Positions 7,657-15,700 of a stretch of DNA of 64,000 nucleotides are shown one piece after another; position 1 is the first letter of the stretch; each line of letters begins with the position of its first letter. The position numbers and the translations under genes are program-made. This stretch comes from Paraburkholderia phenazinium (GTDB taxonomy: Bacteria; Pseudomonadota; Gammaproteobacteria; Burkholderiales; Burkholderiaceae): NCBI RefSeq assembly GCF_900100735.1, contig NZ_FNCJ01000003.1:186001-250000 (forward strand). Reading direction: 5' to 3'. The notes below the pieces were generated by a model. The model was not told the DNA's origin. It did no database searches and was given only the letters and a program-made list of their open reading frames with translations.

Positions 7657-8667
7657 TCACGCTTCGAGGGCAAGCGTGGCAAACGTTGCGAGCCAATGTT
7701 CGCCCATGTAGTCCCCGGCGACATGCGCAAGTGCGCTGTCGAGATGGCGTTCGGCCGCTTCGACGAGCAGCGCGCGGCGCGCATCGTTGGCCGGCAGTGC
7801 GCGGGCGAGTGAACGCTGGCACCAGGCACGGCTGAGATTCAGGCCGTCGAGGTGAGCGATCTTGCCGTCGGTACGGTCGGTCACGGTGACCGGCTCAAAC
7901 AGCGTGGCCGGCTGGCGCGCAGCAAGCTGCGGCAGGAATGCGCCGAACCATGCCACGAACTGTTCGGCCGGCAATACGCGCCGCATCAACTCGGCTTCCA
8001 TGAGCGAGGGCGAGAGGAATTCATCCCCTGCCGGTTCCCATGCCTGACATGCGACATCGTTCCGATACCAGCGATGTGCCGTTTCGACCACCAGCGCCGC
8101 CAAGGAATCACGCGAGGTTTGCCGCGCGAAATCGAGCGTCAACGCGAGCGCGAACGCCATGTTGAAATGCGTGCCCACTCGCAACGGATAAGTGGCTTTG
8201 GGCAGAAACTCTTCGAAGCGCTCGACGAAGGCTTCGGTTAGCGGTGCGAATGTTTTGCTCCAGCGGGCGGCCTGCGGCAGTTTCAGCTTGTCGATCTGCG
8301 CCGATAACGCCAGCAACCAGCCCCAGCCGTATGGCCGCTCGAAGCCGCGATTGTGCGGCAGGTCGAGATACGCGCGTTCGCCAGCCACGTTGGCCTCGGT
8401 AAAGTGCTCATCCACCACGGCGACGATGCGCGCAGCTTCGGGCAGATCGGGGAAGCGCTCGAGCAGATGCAGAAGCAGCCAGTAGCCATGCACGCTCGAA
8501 TGCCAGTCGTAGCTGCCGTAAAAGATCGGGTGCAGCGCGCGCGGCCCCTGGACGTCCTGCGGACCGGCAAGCGAGTGGGTCAGCTTGTTCGGATACTCGC
8601 GGGTCAGGTGATCCAGTGCCAGATTGGCAAATTTCGATGCAATAGCAGAAGTGAGTTGAGCAGTCAT
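7657..8667 (-). CDS. DUF2891 family protein
   Basis: Cytosolic 336-residue protein of the DUF2891 family: His/Trp-rich core with PIFYGSYDWHSSVHGYW near 47-63, RGFERPYGWGW near 106-116, and GDEFLSPSLMEAELMRRVL at about 206-224, the pattern of an alpha-toroid enzyme. There is no signal peptide. It is the distal gene of an operon with two membrane proteins (DUF979 and DUF969) and starts 21 bp after the DUF979 stop. Biochemical activity is not established as far as I know; the conserved His, Trp and Asp/Glu suggest a hydrolase-like or sugar-binding site. Family call is confident. Confidence 0.85.
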   Translation of the reverse strand: MTAQLTSAIASKFANLALDHLTREYPNKLTHSLAGPQDVQGPRALHPIFYGSYDWHSSVHGYWLLLHLLERFPDLPEAARIVAVVDEHFTEANVAGERAYLDLPHNRGFERPYGWGWLLALSAQIDKLKLPQAARWSKTFAPLTEAFVERFEEFLPKATYPLRVGTHFNMAFALALTLDFARQTSRDSLAALVVETAHRWYRNDVACQAWEPAGDEFLSPSLMEAELMRRVLPAEQFVAWFGAFLPQLAARQPATLFEPVTVTDRTDGKIAHLDGLNLSRAWCQRSLARALPANDARRALLVEAAERHLDSALAHVAGDYMGEHWLATFATLALEA

Positions 8668-8688
8668 CGACGCCTCGTCGGGAGCGGG

Positions 8689-9642
8689 TCAAAAGCGGAA
8701 TACGAAGAGATACATCAGTAGGGTGTTGACGATCAACAGCAGCAACGCAGTCGGCCATTGCGCCTTGATCACGCCATTCTGGTCCTTCAGTTCGAGCAGC
8801 GCGGCGGGCACGATGTTGAAGTTGGCCGCCATCGGCGTCATCAGCGTACCGCAAAAGCCGCACAGCATGCCGATCGCACCGAGGATGGCCGGATTGCCGT
8901 GGAATTGATGGACGATCAGCGGCAGGCCGATGCCCGCTGTCATCACCGGAAACGCGGCAAATGCGTTACCCATGATCATCGTGAAGAGGGCCATGCCGAA
9001 CGTGTAGGCGGCGACCACTGCAAATGCCGAATCGAGCGGGATCCACGCTTTGACGAGTTCGGAGACGACGTGGCCCACGCCAGCCACCGCGAACAGTGCG
9101 CCGAGCGCGGCGAGCATCTGCGGCAGGATGGCGGCCCAGCCGACCGCGTCCATCGTATGCCGGGCGTCTTTGAGCGCGTGGATTGGCGCATCGCGCAACA
9201 TCAGGAGCGCCACGCCGAATGCGACGAGTGTGCCCAGCACAAGCGAAATGAGCGTCAGGCTCTTCGGATCGACGAACGGCACGTACTTGAGCGTGAACGT
9301 GCCCAGCAGGGTGACGAAGGGAATCAGCAGGGCCGGAATGAAGAGCTTGTTGCCGAAGCGTTGCGCATGCGCCTCGCGGCGTTCCGTGGCTGCAGTGCTC
9401 GCGCTGTCGGGCTTGCCTTTGCCGAGCTTGCCGGACCCGGCGATCAACGCAAGCGCGATGGCGAGACAGCCGGTGACGAAGTGCGGCAACTCGCCGCCGA
9501 ACATAAACGTCAGGGCGTAGATGCCCCAGAACAGGAAGTTGATGACGCGGCGTGGATTCGAGCGGTCCTGCAAGTTAAACAGCGCGAACGCGGCGAACAT
9601 CAGGCCGGCGAGGATGTAGAGGGTTTCGAGCTTGATCATCAT
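8689..9642 (-). CDS. DUF979 family membrane protein (putative permease subunit)
   Basis: Polytopic inner-membrane protein of 317 residues starting at the ATG at 9642, which overlaps the stop of the upstream DUF969 gene (ATGATGA); GGAG is nine bases upstream. The longer frame to 9753 would run inside the DUF969 gene and is rejected. About nine hydrophobic segments; a loop near residues 70-100 is charged. DUF969 and DUF979 nearly always occur as a pair and look like two halves of a transporter. I recall, without being able to verify here, that such pairs are linked with pyroglutamyl-peptidase or 5-oxoproline genes in other bacteria; none is present here. Confidence 0.85.
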   Translation of the reverse strand: MMIKLETLYILAGLMFAAFALFNLQDRSNPRRVINFLFWGIYALTFMFGGELPHFVTGCLAIALALIAGSGKLGKGKPDSASTAATERREAHAQRFGNKLFIPALLIPFVTLLGTFTLKYVPFVDPKSLTLISLVLGTLVAFGVALLMLRDAPIHALKDARHTMDAVGWAAILPQMLAALGALFAVAGVGHVVSELVKAWIPLDSAFAVVAAYTFGMALFTMIMGNAFAAFPVMTAGIGLPLIVHQFHGNPAILGAIGMLCGFCGTLMTPMAANFNIVPAALLELKDQNGVIKAQWPTALLLLIVNTLLMYLFVFRF

Positions 9643-10328
9643 CGCGCGAAGCTCCGGCGCTGGGGGTTCATTCGATGCGACAGATTGCGGTCGAGCAGCA
9701 GCAGGCGGGCGCAGTGGATGAGTAGCGCTGCGACCGCGGTTGGAATGGCCCACACGGAAATCTGCAGCGGTTCGACCGTCACGCCGTTCTGCTCGAGAAA
9801 GCCTTTGATAAGCAGAATCGACTGGATAGCGATGAAGATGTCTTCGCCGAAGAACACGGCGATGTTGTCGACGGCGGAGGCGTTCGCGCGAATCTGTTGC
9901 CGCACTTCATCGGGCAGTTCGCCGTAGCGGTTGGCAGCGGCGGCTTCCGCCATTGGCGCAATCAGCGGCCGCACCATCTGGGCGTGACCGCCGAGCGAGG
10001 TCAAGCCGAGGGCGGCGGTAATCTGGCGGATCACGAAATACAGCATCAGCACGCGGCCGGTGGTGGCCGCCTGCAAGCGGGAAATCAGGTGCCGTGCCTG
10101 TTCCTTCAGACCATTACGTTCGAGCAGGGCGATCACAGGCAAGGTTAGCCAGATGAGGCCCATATAGCGGTTCTCGGCGAAGGCCTTGCCGAAGCCGCTG
10201 ATGATCTCGACCGTGTGAAGGCCGCCCGCCAGACCTGTAGCGATGCCCGCGATCGTCACCACCAGCAAGGCGTTGAAGCGCAACGCGAAGCCGATCACTA
10301 CGATCGGTATTCCTATCAGAACCAGCAT
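9639..10328 (-). CDS. DUF969 family membrane protein (putative permease subunit)
   Basis: 229-residue membrane protein from the ATG at 10328, preceded by a good GGAGG. A GTG further out at 10406 has no ribosome-binding site. Hydrophobic segments at the N-terminus (LVLIGIPIVVIGFALRF, then a second about 20 residues on), in the middle and at the C-terminus. A conserved-looking LGLTSLGGHAQMVRPLIAPM segment sits at about 110-130 and SAVDNIAVFFGEDIF near 160-175. First gene of the DUF969-DUF979-DUF2891 operon; four-base overlap with the next gene suggests coupled translation of the two membrane subunits. Confidence 0.85.
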   Translation of the reverse strand: MLVLIGIPIVVIGFALRFNALLVVTIAGIATGLAGGLHTVEIISGFGKAFAENRYMGLIWLTLPVIALLERNGLKEQARHLISRLQAATTGRVLMLYFVIRQITAALGLTSLGGHAQMVRPLIAPMAEAAAANRYGELPDEVRQQIRANASAVDNIAVFFGEDIFIAIQSILLIKGFLEQNGVTVEPLQISVWAIPTAVAALLIHCARLLLLDRNLSHRMNPQRRSFAR

Positions 10329-10440
10329 GTTTCCTCCCGTCTCGCTGTGTGGTGACGACGCGGGCAGCCCGGCGCGCGCAGCCCGGCGCGCGCGTCGTCC
10401 AGTCACGCGTGCTATTCAAATAGCATCAGTCGTGGCGAGG

Positions 10441-10480
10441 AAATCTAACACGATAAATTATCGATAAATAGTCAACAAAT
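10441..10480 (-). promoter_or_regulatory. AT-rich palindromic region upstream of the DUF969 operon
   Basis: The 278-bp gap before the DUF969 gene holds an AT-rich patch with the perfect palindrome TTATCGATAA (10458-10467) and a direct repeat CGATAAAT at 10451-10458 and 10462-10469. TTGACT lies just beside it on the minus strand (10475-10470), but I found no well-spaced -10. Likely promoter/operator; regulator unknown. Confidence 0.35.
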
Positions 10481-10606
10481 TGGGGGTGTAGGGTAAACGT
10501 TGAGCAAGGCGGGCGTGCGACCGCGCCAAAGAGTCTCTTGTCTCTCTGGCGGGGAGAGGGGGCGGCGTGGCGATTGCCTAGATGAACTGCAGTAGGCTCG
10601 GTTTGC

Positions 10607-10849
10607 TTAGTTACGCATGGCGTTGAATGCGCGATCGACACTGCGCTGGCCATGTTCGCCCAGCCCCGATGCCGCGGCCTTTCGGGAATCGAACGCAACC
10701 GAGGTGAGACGGAAAGGCAGTTCCTTCCACAACGGCTCGGCCCTGGTTTGCAGATGGGCAATCACCTGGTTGCTGTTAAATCCCAGCAGTTCAAGGGCAA
10801 GCCGAAGCGCAGCGTGTTCCTTGCGCAACGTCTCATCGCTTTGACGCAT
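10607..10849 (-). CDS. Hypothetical protein, 80 residues
   Basis: Short soluble protein with GGAGAG at a good distance before the ATG at 10849. The N-terminal half (SDETLRKEHAALRLALELLG) looks like an amphipathic helix, the C-terminal half is Arg/Ala-rich. No signal peptide or membrane helix, no family recognised. It lies between the DUF969 operon and an AT-rich island; a minus-strand terminator just upstream separates it from whatever is transcribed further out. Confidence 0.5.
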   Translation of the reverse strand: MRQSDETLRKEHAALRLALELLGFNSNQVIAHLQTRAEPLWKELPFRLTSVAFDSRKAAASGLGEHGQRSVDRAFNAMRN

Positions 10850-10890
10850 GGTCTCTCCGGAAAGTGTTCGCTGGATCCAGCTTCAATTGG

Positions 10891-10922
10891 ATATAAAAAG
10901 GGTGCCGGCCGTAACCGGCACC
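10891..10922 (-). terminator. Intrinsic terminator on the minus strand
   Basis: On the minus strand, GGTGCCGG, six-base loop, CCGGCACC, then CTTTTTATAT. A second inverted repeat (GGCCTTGGC at 10929-10937 with GCCAAGGCC at 10959-10967) lies directly upstream in the same direction. No minus-strand protein gene is evident before it, so it may end a small RNA. Confidence 0.7.
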
Positions 10923-11149
10923 AACAAAGGCCTTGGCTTCCGAGGAGGGAAGTTCTTTGCCAAGGCCCCCGAGAGATCTGCCGTTCAGTCTGGTACCTCG
11001 CTCGGGTTACGGGGCTTTCGGGGCGAGGCATGTTGCGAACCAGCCTGATGGCCTTGCGCAGCTGAAATGCATGTGCTTATGTGCGTTGCGGCGAATTTCC
11101 AGCCTAAGCCATTACGGATAGAACGTAATTCCATCTTATGCGGGCCATT

Positions 11150-11296
11150 CATCCCTGATCTTCAAGTGTTCGAACTATGATTTCTACTTTTCGGGCGCTG
11201 GGCGGAAATAGTCTTGTATCAGCGCAACTGCTGTTTCAGCTTCTGCTCTCCGATGGAGATCGAGCCAGATTCCGGTTGGTCATGTGGCATGCATAG
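11150..11296 (+). pseudogene. Possible remnant of a phosphopantetheine carrier (PCP/ACP) domain
   Basis: Between in-frame stops, the frame containing the ATG at 11177 reads STFRALGGNSLVSAQLLFQL and ends at TAG 11294-11296. This resembles the core of thiolation domains (FFxLGGxSL, where the Ser carries phosphopantetheine). Nothing upstream in frame extends the domain and no adenylation or condensation domain is visible, so if real it is a decayed fragment. A chance match in a 45-codon frame cannot be excluded. Confidence 0.25.
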
Positions 11297-11781
11297 AAAG
11301 CCCAAGATCGACGTTGTGCAAAACCGCCCGATAAAACGACGGCGCAGATGAAGTCATTGTCTATTTTTAGAAATAGACTTGCATCCGTAATAAACACTGA
11401 TCTTATTCGCCTGGCAGTGGGTCCGGTTGTAGGTGAATCCGTGTTCAACAAGCCGATGCATTGCAGCTAACCTATCAACGTTAACAGCTGTCAAATTTCG
11501 ATCGGCGTGATCAAATTCTTGATGGTTTGCATAGTAGATCGGCCGTGCATCAGTAAACGTTGTGTTAGGTCTGCGAGGGAAGCAGACTTTAAAGCATGTG
11601 TAAAAAATGAATGATTAATTATGCGTGACGAATTGTTCTCCATTAATTTGAAAGGCCAGCCGTCCTGCGTCGACTGGCTGGACGTCATCGTGAATTCCGT
11701 TTCCATCGGACACTTATCGCCAGAGCTGTGCGGAAGGACAGGATCTGCATCTCCCCGAAACGCCTACTGCAGAGAGATATC

Positions 11782-12477
11782 ATGAAATCCGATAGCGCAG
11801 TTATTAGCTTTATAGAGAATTTCCCGGTTTCGGCAAGTTTCAAGGAGGCCGACACGGGGAGATACATTGTTAATAACGCCTATAATTCACGGCAATTTGA
11901 TGTGGAAAATCCAAAGGACCTTGAGGGACTAACGATACGCGATCTTAATTTCTGTCAACCGGAATGGGGGAAGCAGTATTCCGGTATGATTGAAGAGCTT
12001 GATTTTAATGCTCGTGAGAAAAAATCTCACATGCTAGGCAGGCATCAATTTATTGATAATCACGGCGAAGTCCAGCTGGAGGAGATGGTCAAGTTCCCGG
12101 TTCTGGGTTCGAGGGGAAATATTCTGGGTATTGTCACTTATCGGCACGACATCACACCAGTACTGTCTCCTAACAATATCTATCATCTTTACCGGGGATT
12201 TTACGATGCCAAGAACGCGATCAAGCGTGTGCTGGTCTGCCTCGAAGTCGATCAGTATTTTGTCGCGCAGCCTACCGAAGCGCAATTCCGGGTTTTTCTT
12301 TTAAAAGCAGAGCGCTTTGCCAATAAGGAAGTTGCGAAGTTTCTCGGCACGTCAGACCGAACGGTGGAGTGCCATTTGGTCGCACTGCGAAACAAGGTGG
12401 TCGAGGGCAATCTGTCCCGCGTCCTATCCCTCGTCAAATGGAGCTCAGGATGCGCCGACAACTCAATCCAGTGCTGA
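11782..12477 (+). CDS. PAS domain / LuxR-type HTH transcriptional regulator
   Basis: 231-residue regulator from the ATG at 11782 (AGAGAG just upstream; the GTG at 11728 lacks a site). The N-terminal part (about 10-125) looks like a PAS sensor domain: FPVSASFKEADTGRYIVNN opening, a QLEEMVKFPVLGSRGNILGIVT strand pair near 105-127. The C-terminal 60 residues form a LuxR-type helix-turn-helix (FANKEVAKFLGTSDRTVECH). It overlaps the start of the following MFS gene by 28 bp, so the two are co-transcribed. Base composition is AT-richer than the surrounding core genes, suggesting acquisition. The signal sensed is unknown. Confidence 0.8.
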   Translation: MKSDSAVISFIENFPVSASFKEADTGRYIVNNAYNSRQFDVENPKDLEGLTIRDLNFCQPEWGKQYSGMIEELDFNAREKKSHMLGRHQFIDNHGEVQLEEMVKFPVLGSRGNILGIVTYRHDITPVLSPNNIYHLYRGFYDAKNAIKRVLVCLEVDQYFVAQPTEAQFRVFLLKAERFANKEVAKFLGTSDRTVECHLVALRNKVVEGNLSRVLSLVKWSSGCADNSIQC

Positions 12478-13769
12478 AGATTGCGCTCACCGCCAATCTT
12501 TTCGAGTGGTACGAATTTTCGCTTACCGCTTTTATGGCCCTGGAAATCGGCCGGCTTTTCTTCCCCGCTACGAGCGACAAGACAGCCTTACTGCTGAGCT
12601 TTTCGGTGTTTGCGAGCAGTTACCTCGCGCGACCTTTTGGTAGCGTGTTTTTCGGCATCCTGGGCAATCGGCGCGGTGCCGGGGCAGCACTCAAGCTCAG
12701 CATGATCGGCATGGCGATACCCGCATCGTTGATCGCTTTTTTGCCGATTTATAAAACGGCGGGCTATCTCGCGACGGGGCTATTGGTCGGTCTGAAAATT
12801 CTGCAAGGCTTTGCGGCAGGCGGCGAGATGCCATTGAGCGGTTATTTTGTGTCGCTCAACTCCGCAGATAAAAATCGTGGTCTCTATTGCTCCGTGCTGG
12901 TGGTCAGTGGCTTCCTCGGTATGTTGCTGGCGTCAGGGATTGTTTTTGTCTTGCCGTACGGCGCTGCGATGCTGGCGAGGCTACTGGGTGGGGAGGGGGG
13001 CGGGTACCTGACGGAGTCCTGGCGCTGGCCATTTTTGTTCTGCATTCCCTTGTCGCTTTGGATCTATTCACTCAGATCCTCGATCTCCGCGATCCCGGAC
13101 GGCGAAGCGCGGCACACATCGCACGCGAGGCCCGCGTGGCCGCTGGTACAAGCCGTTATCCTGGTTGCATTTATGGAGATGCATCTATATACGGCGTTTG
13201 TCTGGCTGCCAGCCTATTTGCACAGCTATCTCGGGGTTGCCACTTTCGATGCTCATTTGACTAATGTGATCACGTTGCTGATTTTTTCCATGGCAATGGT
13301 GGCAGCAGGTTATGCAACGCGTTGGATAGATGCTTCCAATCTCGTCCTTATCGGCATCGTGTCTTTGATCTGCACCAGTTATCCCTTGTTCGCGATGTTG
13401 CAACATGGTGATTTTCTGACGCTGTTATTGGTGCAAGCGGCCTTTGCGGTCATGGCGGGTTGTCTGGTCGGCGTCATTTTTGTTGTGCTTCCCGACTTGT
13501 TTAAAGATAATTGGCGCAGTTTTGGCATGGCTAGCACTTACTCTCTCTCTACTGCGCTTTTTGGCGGAACCGCGCCCGTAGTGTGCGCTTATTTGATCAA
13601 GGTGACGCATCTGCTGACCGCTCCCGCGCTCTATATAATGGCGATGGGTTTGCTGGCCGTGCCCATTGCGTACGGCATATCCTTGAAGAACCGCCGCCAA
13701 CGTCAACTTTGCGTCGATCTGACTGACTCCGAGCAACGACGCGCGTCGTCCTCGATTCTCCAACCCTGA
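12450..13769 (+). CDS. MFS transporter, metabolite:H+ symporter (ProP/ShiA-like) type
   Basis: 439-residue, about 12-helix transporter. The ATG at 12450 is preferred because GGAG lies six bases before it; ATG 12438 has no such site. The opening TANLFEWYEFSLTAFMA matches the start of the metabolite:H+ symporter family, and GNRRGAGAALKLSMIGMAIP is the cytoplasmic loop 2-3 region. LQGFAAGGEMPLSGYF corresponds to helix 5. Overlaps the PAS-LuxR regulator, which probably controls it; a ThiE-like gene follows 13 bp later. Substrates of this family are organic acids, osmolytes or amino acids; the sequence does not decide among them. Lower GC than neighbours. Confidence 0.85.
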   Translation: MRRQLNPVLKIALTANLFEWYEFSLTAFMALEIGRLFFPATSDKTALLLSFSVFASSYLARPFGSVFFGILGNRRGAGAALKLSMIGMAIPASLIAFLPIYKTAGYLATGLLVGLKILQGFAAGGEMPLSGYFVSLNSADKNRGLYCSVLVVSGFLGMLLASGIVFVLPYGAAMLARLLGGEGGGYLTESWRWPFLFCIPLSLWIYSLRSSISAIPDGEARHTSHARPAWPLVQAVILVAFMEMHLYTAFVWLPAYLHSYLGVATFDAHLTNVITLLIFSMAMVAAGYATRWIDASNLVLIGIVSLICTSYPLFAMLQHGDFLTLLLVQAAFAVMAGCLVGVIFVVLPDLFKDNWRSFGMASTYSLSTALFGGTAPVVCAYLIKVTHLLTAPALYIMAMGLLAVPIAYGISLKNRRQRQLCVDLTDSEQRRASSSILQP

Positions 13770-13782
13770 TCGCTGAGCTTCG

Positions 13783-14373
13783 ATGACTCATTTGTCCAAC
13801 TTGCCGCCGGCGTATCTGGTCACGCCAGAACCGTCGGCGGACAAGCCCTTAGCCAATTTTGTCGCGCACCTGGAGCGGGCCCTGGAAGCAGGCATCCGCC
13901 TGGTGCAGTTACGCGCCAAGACCCTGACAGCCCAGCAGTACGCCGAACTGGCGGAGCAGGCACTTGCGTGTTGCCGGCGCCACGATGCGCGGTTGCTGTT
14001 GAACGCCCCGGTCGACGTGGTGCAGGCCTTGCAAGCAGATGGCATACATCTGACCAGCACTCGCCTGATGGCGTGCGCAACCAGGCCGTTGCCGGCGGGA
14101 CTGCTGGTTTCGGCAGCGTGTCACGATGCGCGGCAAGTGCTGCATGCGAACCGGATAGGCGCCGATTTATTGACCATCTCGCCGGTCTTGCCCACCGCAA
14201 CTCACACCACTGCTGAGCCTCTGGGTTGGCCGCGGTTTCGCGAACTCGTGGCGCTGACCACGATCCCGGTGTATGCCTTGGGCGGGATGACGGCCGATAC
14301 GCTGGATGAAGCCCGCAACGCCGGTGCCTGTGGCATTGCGGCGATTCGGTCGCTGTGGGGAGGCGTCGCCTGA
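13783..14373 (+). CDS. ThiE/TenI-like (thiamine phosphate synthase family) protein
   Basis: 196-residue single-domain TIM barrel of the ThiE/TenI superfamily. Visible: RLVQLRAKTL near 38-47 (matching QLRxK of ThiE), a phosphate-binding end VYALGGMTADTLDEA and GACGIAAIRSLWG. The segment where ThiE has NDR reads LLNAPVDV, and the GxSxH region reads LLVSAACHD, so catalytic residues are not all kept. It most resembles the ThiE-like domain fused behind MutT/Nudix proteins in many proteobacteria, here standing alone. It follows an MFS transporter by 13 bp and converges with the polyamine locus. True thiamine-phosphate synthase activity is doubtful. Confidence 0.7.
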   Translation: MTHLSNLPPAYLVTPEPSADKPLANFVAHLERALEAGIRLVQLRAKTLTAQQYAELAEQALACCRRHDARLLLNAPVDVVQALQADGIHLTSTRLMACATRPLPAGLLVSAACHDARQVLHANRIGADLLTISPVLPTATHTTAEPLGWPRFRELVALTTIPVYALGGMTADTLDEARNAGACGIAAIRSLWGGVA

Positions 14374-14395
14374 GGCGGGACTTGCACCTCGCGAG

Positions 14396-15700
14396 TTACA
14401 GCAACTCCCGAATCCGGTGATACAACATCCCCAACTCCAGCGCCGGACCGCGTAACGCTGGGCCGCCGGGAAAACGCGCATGACGCAGCTTGGCGAACAG
14501 ATCGAACGCCGCGGTTTCCCCGGCAATCGCCTGCGCGACCACACGCCCGGCAATCCCGGTCAGCGCCACGCCATGCCCGCAAAACCCCTGCACATAGAAG
14601 TAGTTCGGATCGATCGAGCCGAAATCCGGCGCGCGGTTGCGCGTGACGTCCACAAACCCGCCCCATGCGAATTCGACTTTCGCATCCGCCACTTGCGGAA
14701 ACACATCCACCATCCGCTTGCGAATCTGCTCCGACAACTGTGCAGGCGCCGCGCCGGTCGAACTGGCCCGGCCACCGAATAACACGCGGTGATCGGCCGA
14801 AACACGGAAGTAATCGAGGAAGAAGTTGTTGTCGCACACCGCCTCGCGTTTGGCGATGAGTGCGGAGGCACGCGCCTCGCCAAGCGGCTCCGTGGCGACG
14901 ATATACGAGGCAATCGGCGCGATGCGTGCTGCGACTGCCGCAGGCAGCGCATCGCCGATGGTCGCGTTGCCGCATGCCACGACGAAGCGGCAGCGCACTT
15001 CGCCATTTGCCGTACGCACCGCTGGCCGCGCGCCGCGCACGACTTCAATCACCGGCGAGTGGGCGAACAACTGCGCGCCTTCACGGCGCGCCGCATCCGC
15101 GAGACCCAGGCAGTATTTGAGCGGATGCAGATGCCCGGAGATCGGATCGTAGACTCCCGCCAGATAGCGCTGCGATGCGACGCGGGCGCGGATCTCATCC
15201 GTATCGAGCCATGAGAGCTTCGTATAGCCCATTCGCGACGACACCTGATCCATCCATGCCTGCAGATCGGGCACGCGCTTCGGTTTGGTCGCAACGGTCA
15301 GATAACCGGGCGTGAAATCGCAATCGATACCGTAACGCTCAATGCGCTCCCGCACCAGCGCGACGCCTTCCACCGACATCGCCCACGCCGCGCGCGCTCC
15401 ATCGAGTCCGAGCTGCTTTTCGATGATGTCGTCTTTTGCGAAGCCTACCAGCGTCTGGCCGCCGTTACGGCCCGACGCGCCCCAGCCGGGCCGATGCGCC
15501 TCGAGCACCACGACCGACAACCCACGCGCCCGGCATTCGAGCGCAACCGATAGCCCCGCAAAGCCCGCTCCGATCACGCACACATCCGCTTCGAGCGTGC
15601 CGTCCAGCATCGGGCCGTCGACGAGCGGACGCGCGGCGCTCGCCTCGTAATAGGAGTTGCGGATCAGTGCATCCGCGCGGCGGTCGAGACTGTCGGTCAT
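14396..15700 (-). CDS. puuB: Gamma-glutamylputrescine oxidase-like FAD oxidoreductase (second PuuB paralog)
   Basis: 434-residue DAO-family flavoprotein starting at 15700, where ATG overlaps the stop of the upstream paralog. Dinucleotide-binding motif VCVIGAGFAGLSVALE at about 40-55 with GWGASGRNGGQ after it, the signature of gamma-glutamylputrescine oxidase and related amine oxidases; GFCGHGVALTGIAGR near the C-terminus contacts FAD. In the Puu pathway this enzyme oxidises gamma-glutamylputrescine to the aldehyde, releasing H2O2 and ammonia. A second copy lies directly upstream; the pair may differ in substrate (putrescine versus other polyamine adducts). Specificity is inferred from the locus. 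Confidence 0.82.
   Translation of the reverse strand: MTDSLDRRADALIRNSYYEASAARPLVDGPMLDGTLEADVCVIGAGFAGLSVALECRARGLSVVVLEAHRPGWGASGRNGGQTLVGFAKDDIIEKQLGLDGARAAWAMSVEGVALVRERIERYGIDCDFTPGYLTVATKPKRVPDLQAWMDQVSSRMGYTKLSWLDTDEIRARVASQRYLAGVYDPISGHLHPLKYCLGLADAARREGAQLFAHSPVIEVVRGARPAVRTANGEVRCRFVVACGNATIGDALPAAVAARIAPIASYIVATEPLGEARASALIAKREAVCDNNFFLDYFRVSADHRVLFGGRASSTGAAPAQLSEQIRKRMVDVFPQVADAKVEFAWGGFVDVTRNRAPDFGSIDPNYFYVQGFCGHGVALTGIAGRVVAQAIAGETAAFDLFAKLRHARFPGGPALRGPALELGMLYHRIRELL

Larger units (their letters stand above)
10850..11781. other. AT-rich intergenic island edge
   Basis: About 930 bp with visibly lower GC than the flanks, especially 11100-11780. It contains the tandem hairpins at 10891-10967, a short frame resembling a carrier-protein motif (11150-11296), and a 65-residue minus-strand frame (11491-11688, Met at 11688) that I could not support as a gene. 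Probably acquired or decayed DNA that also holds the promoter of the PAS-LuxR gene. Confidence 0.45.

Noticed and set aside
11491..11688. 65-codon minus-strand ORF divergent from the PAS-LuxR gene
   Set aside because: No recognisable domain and only a weak ribosome-binding site; AT-rich DNA gives such frames by chance. Not excluded.
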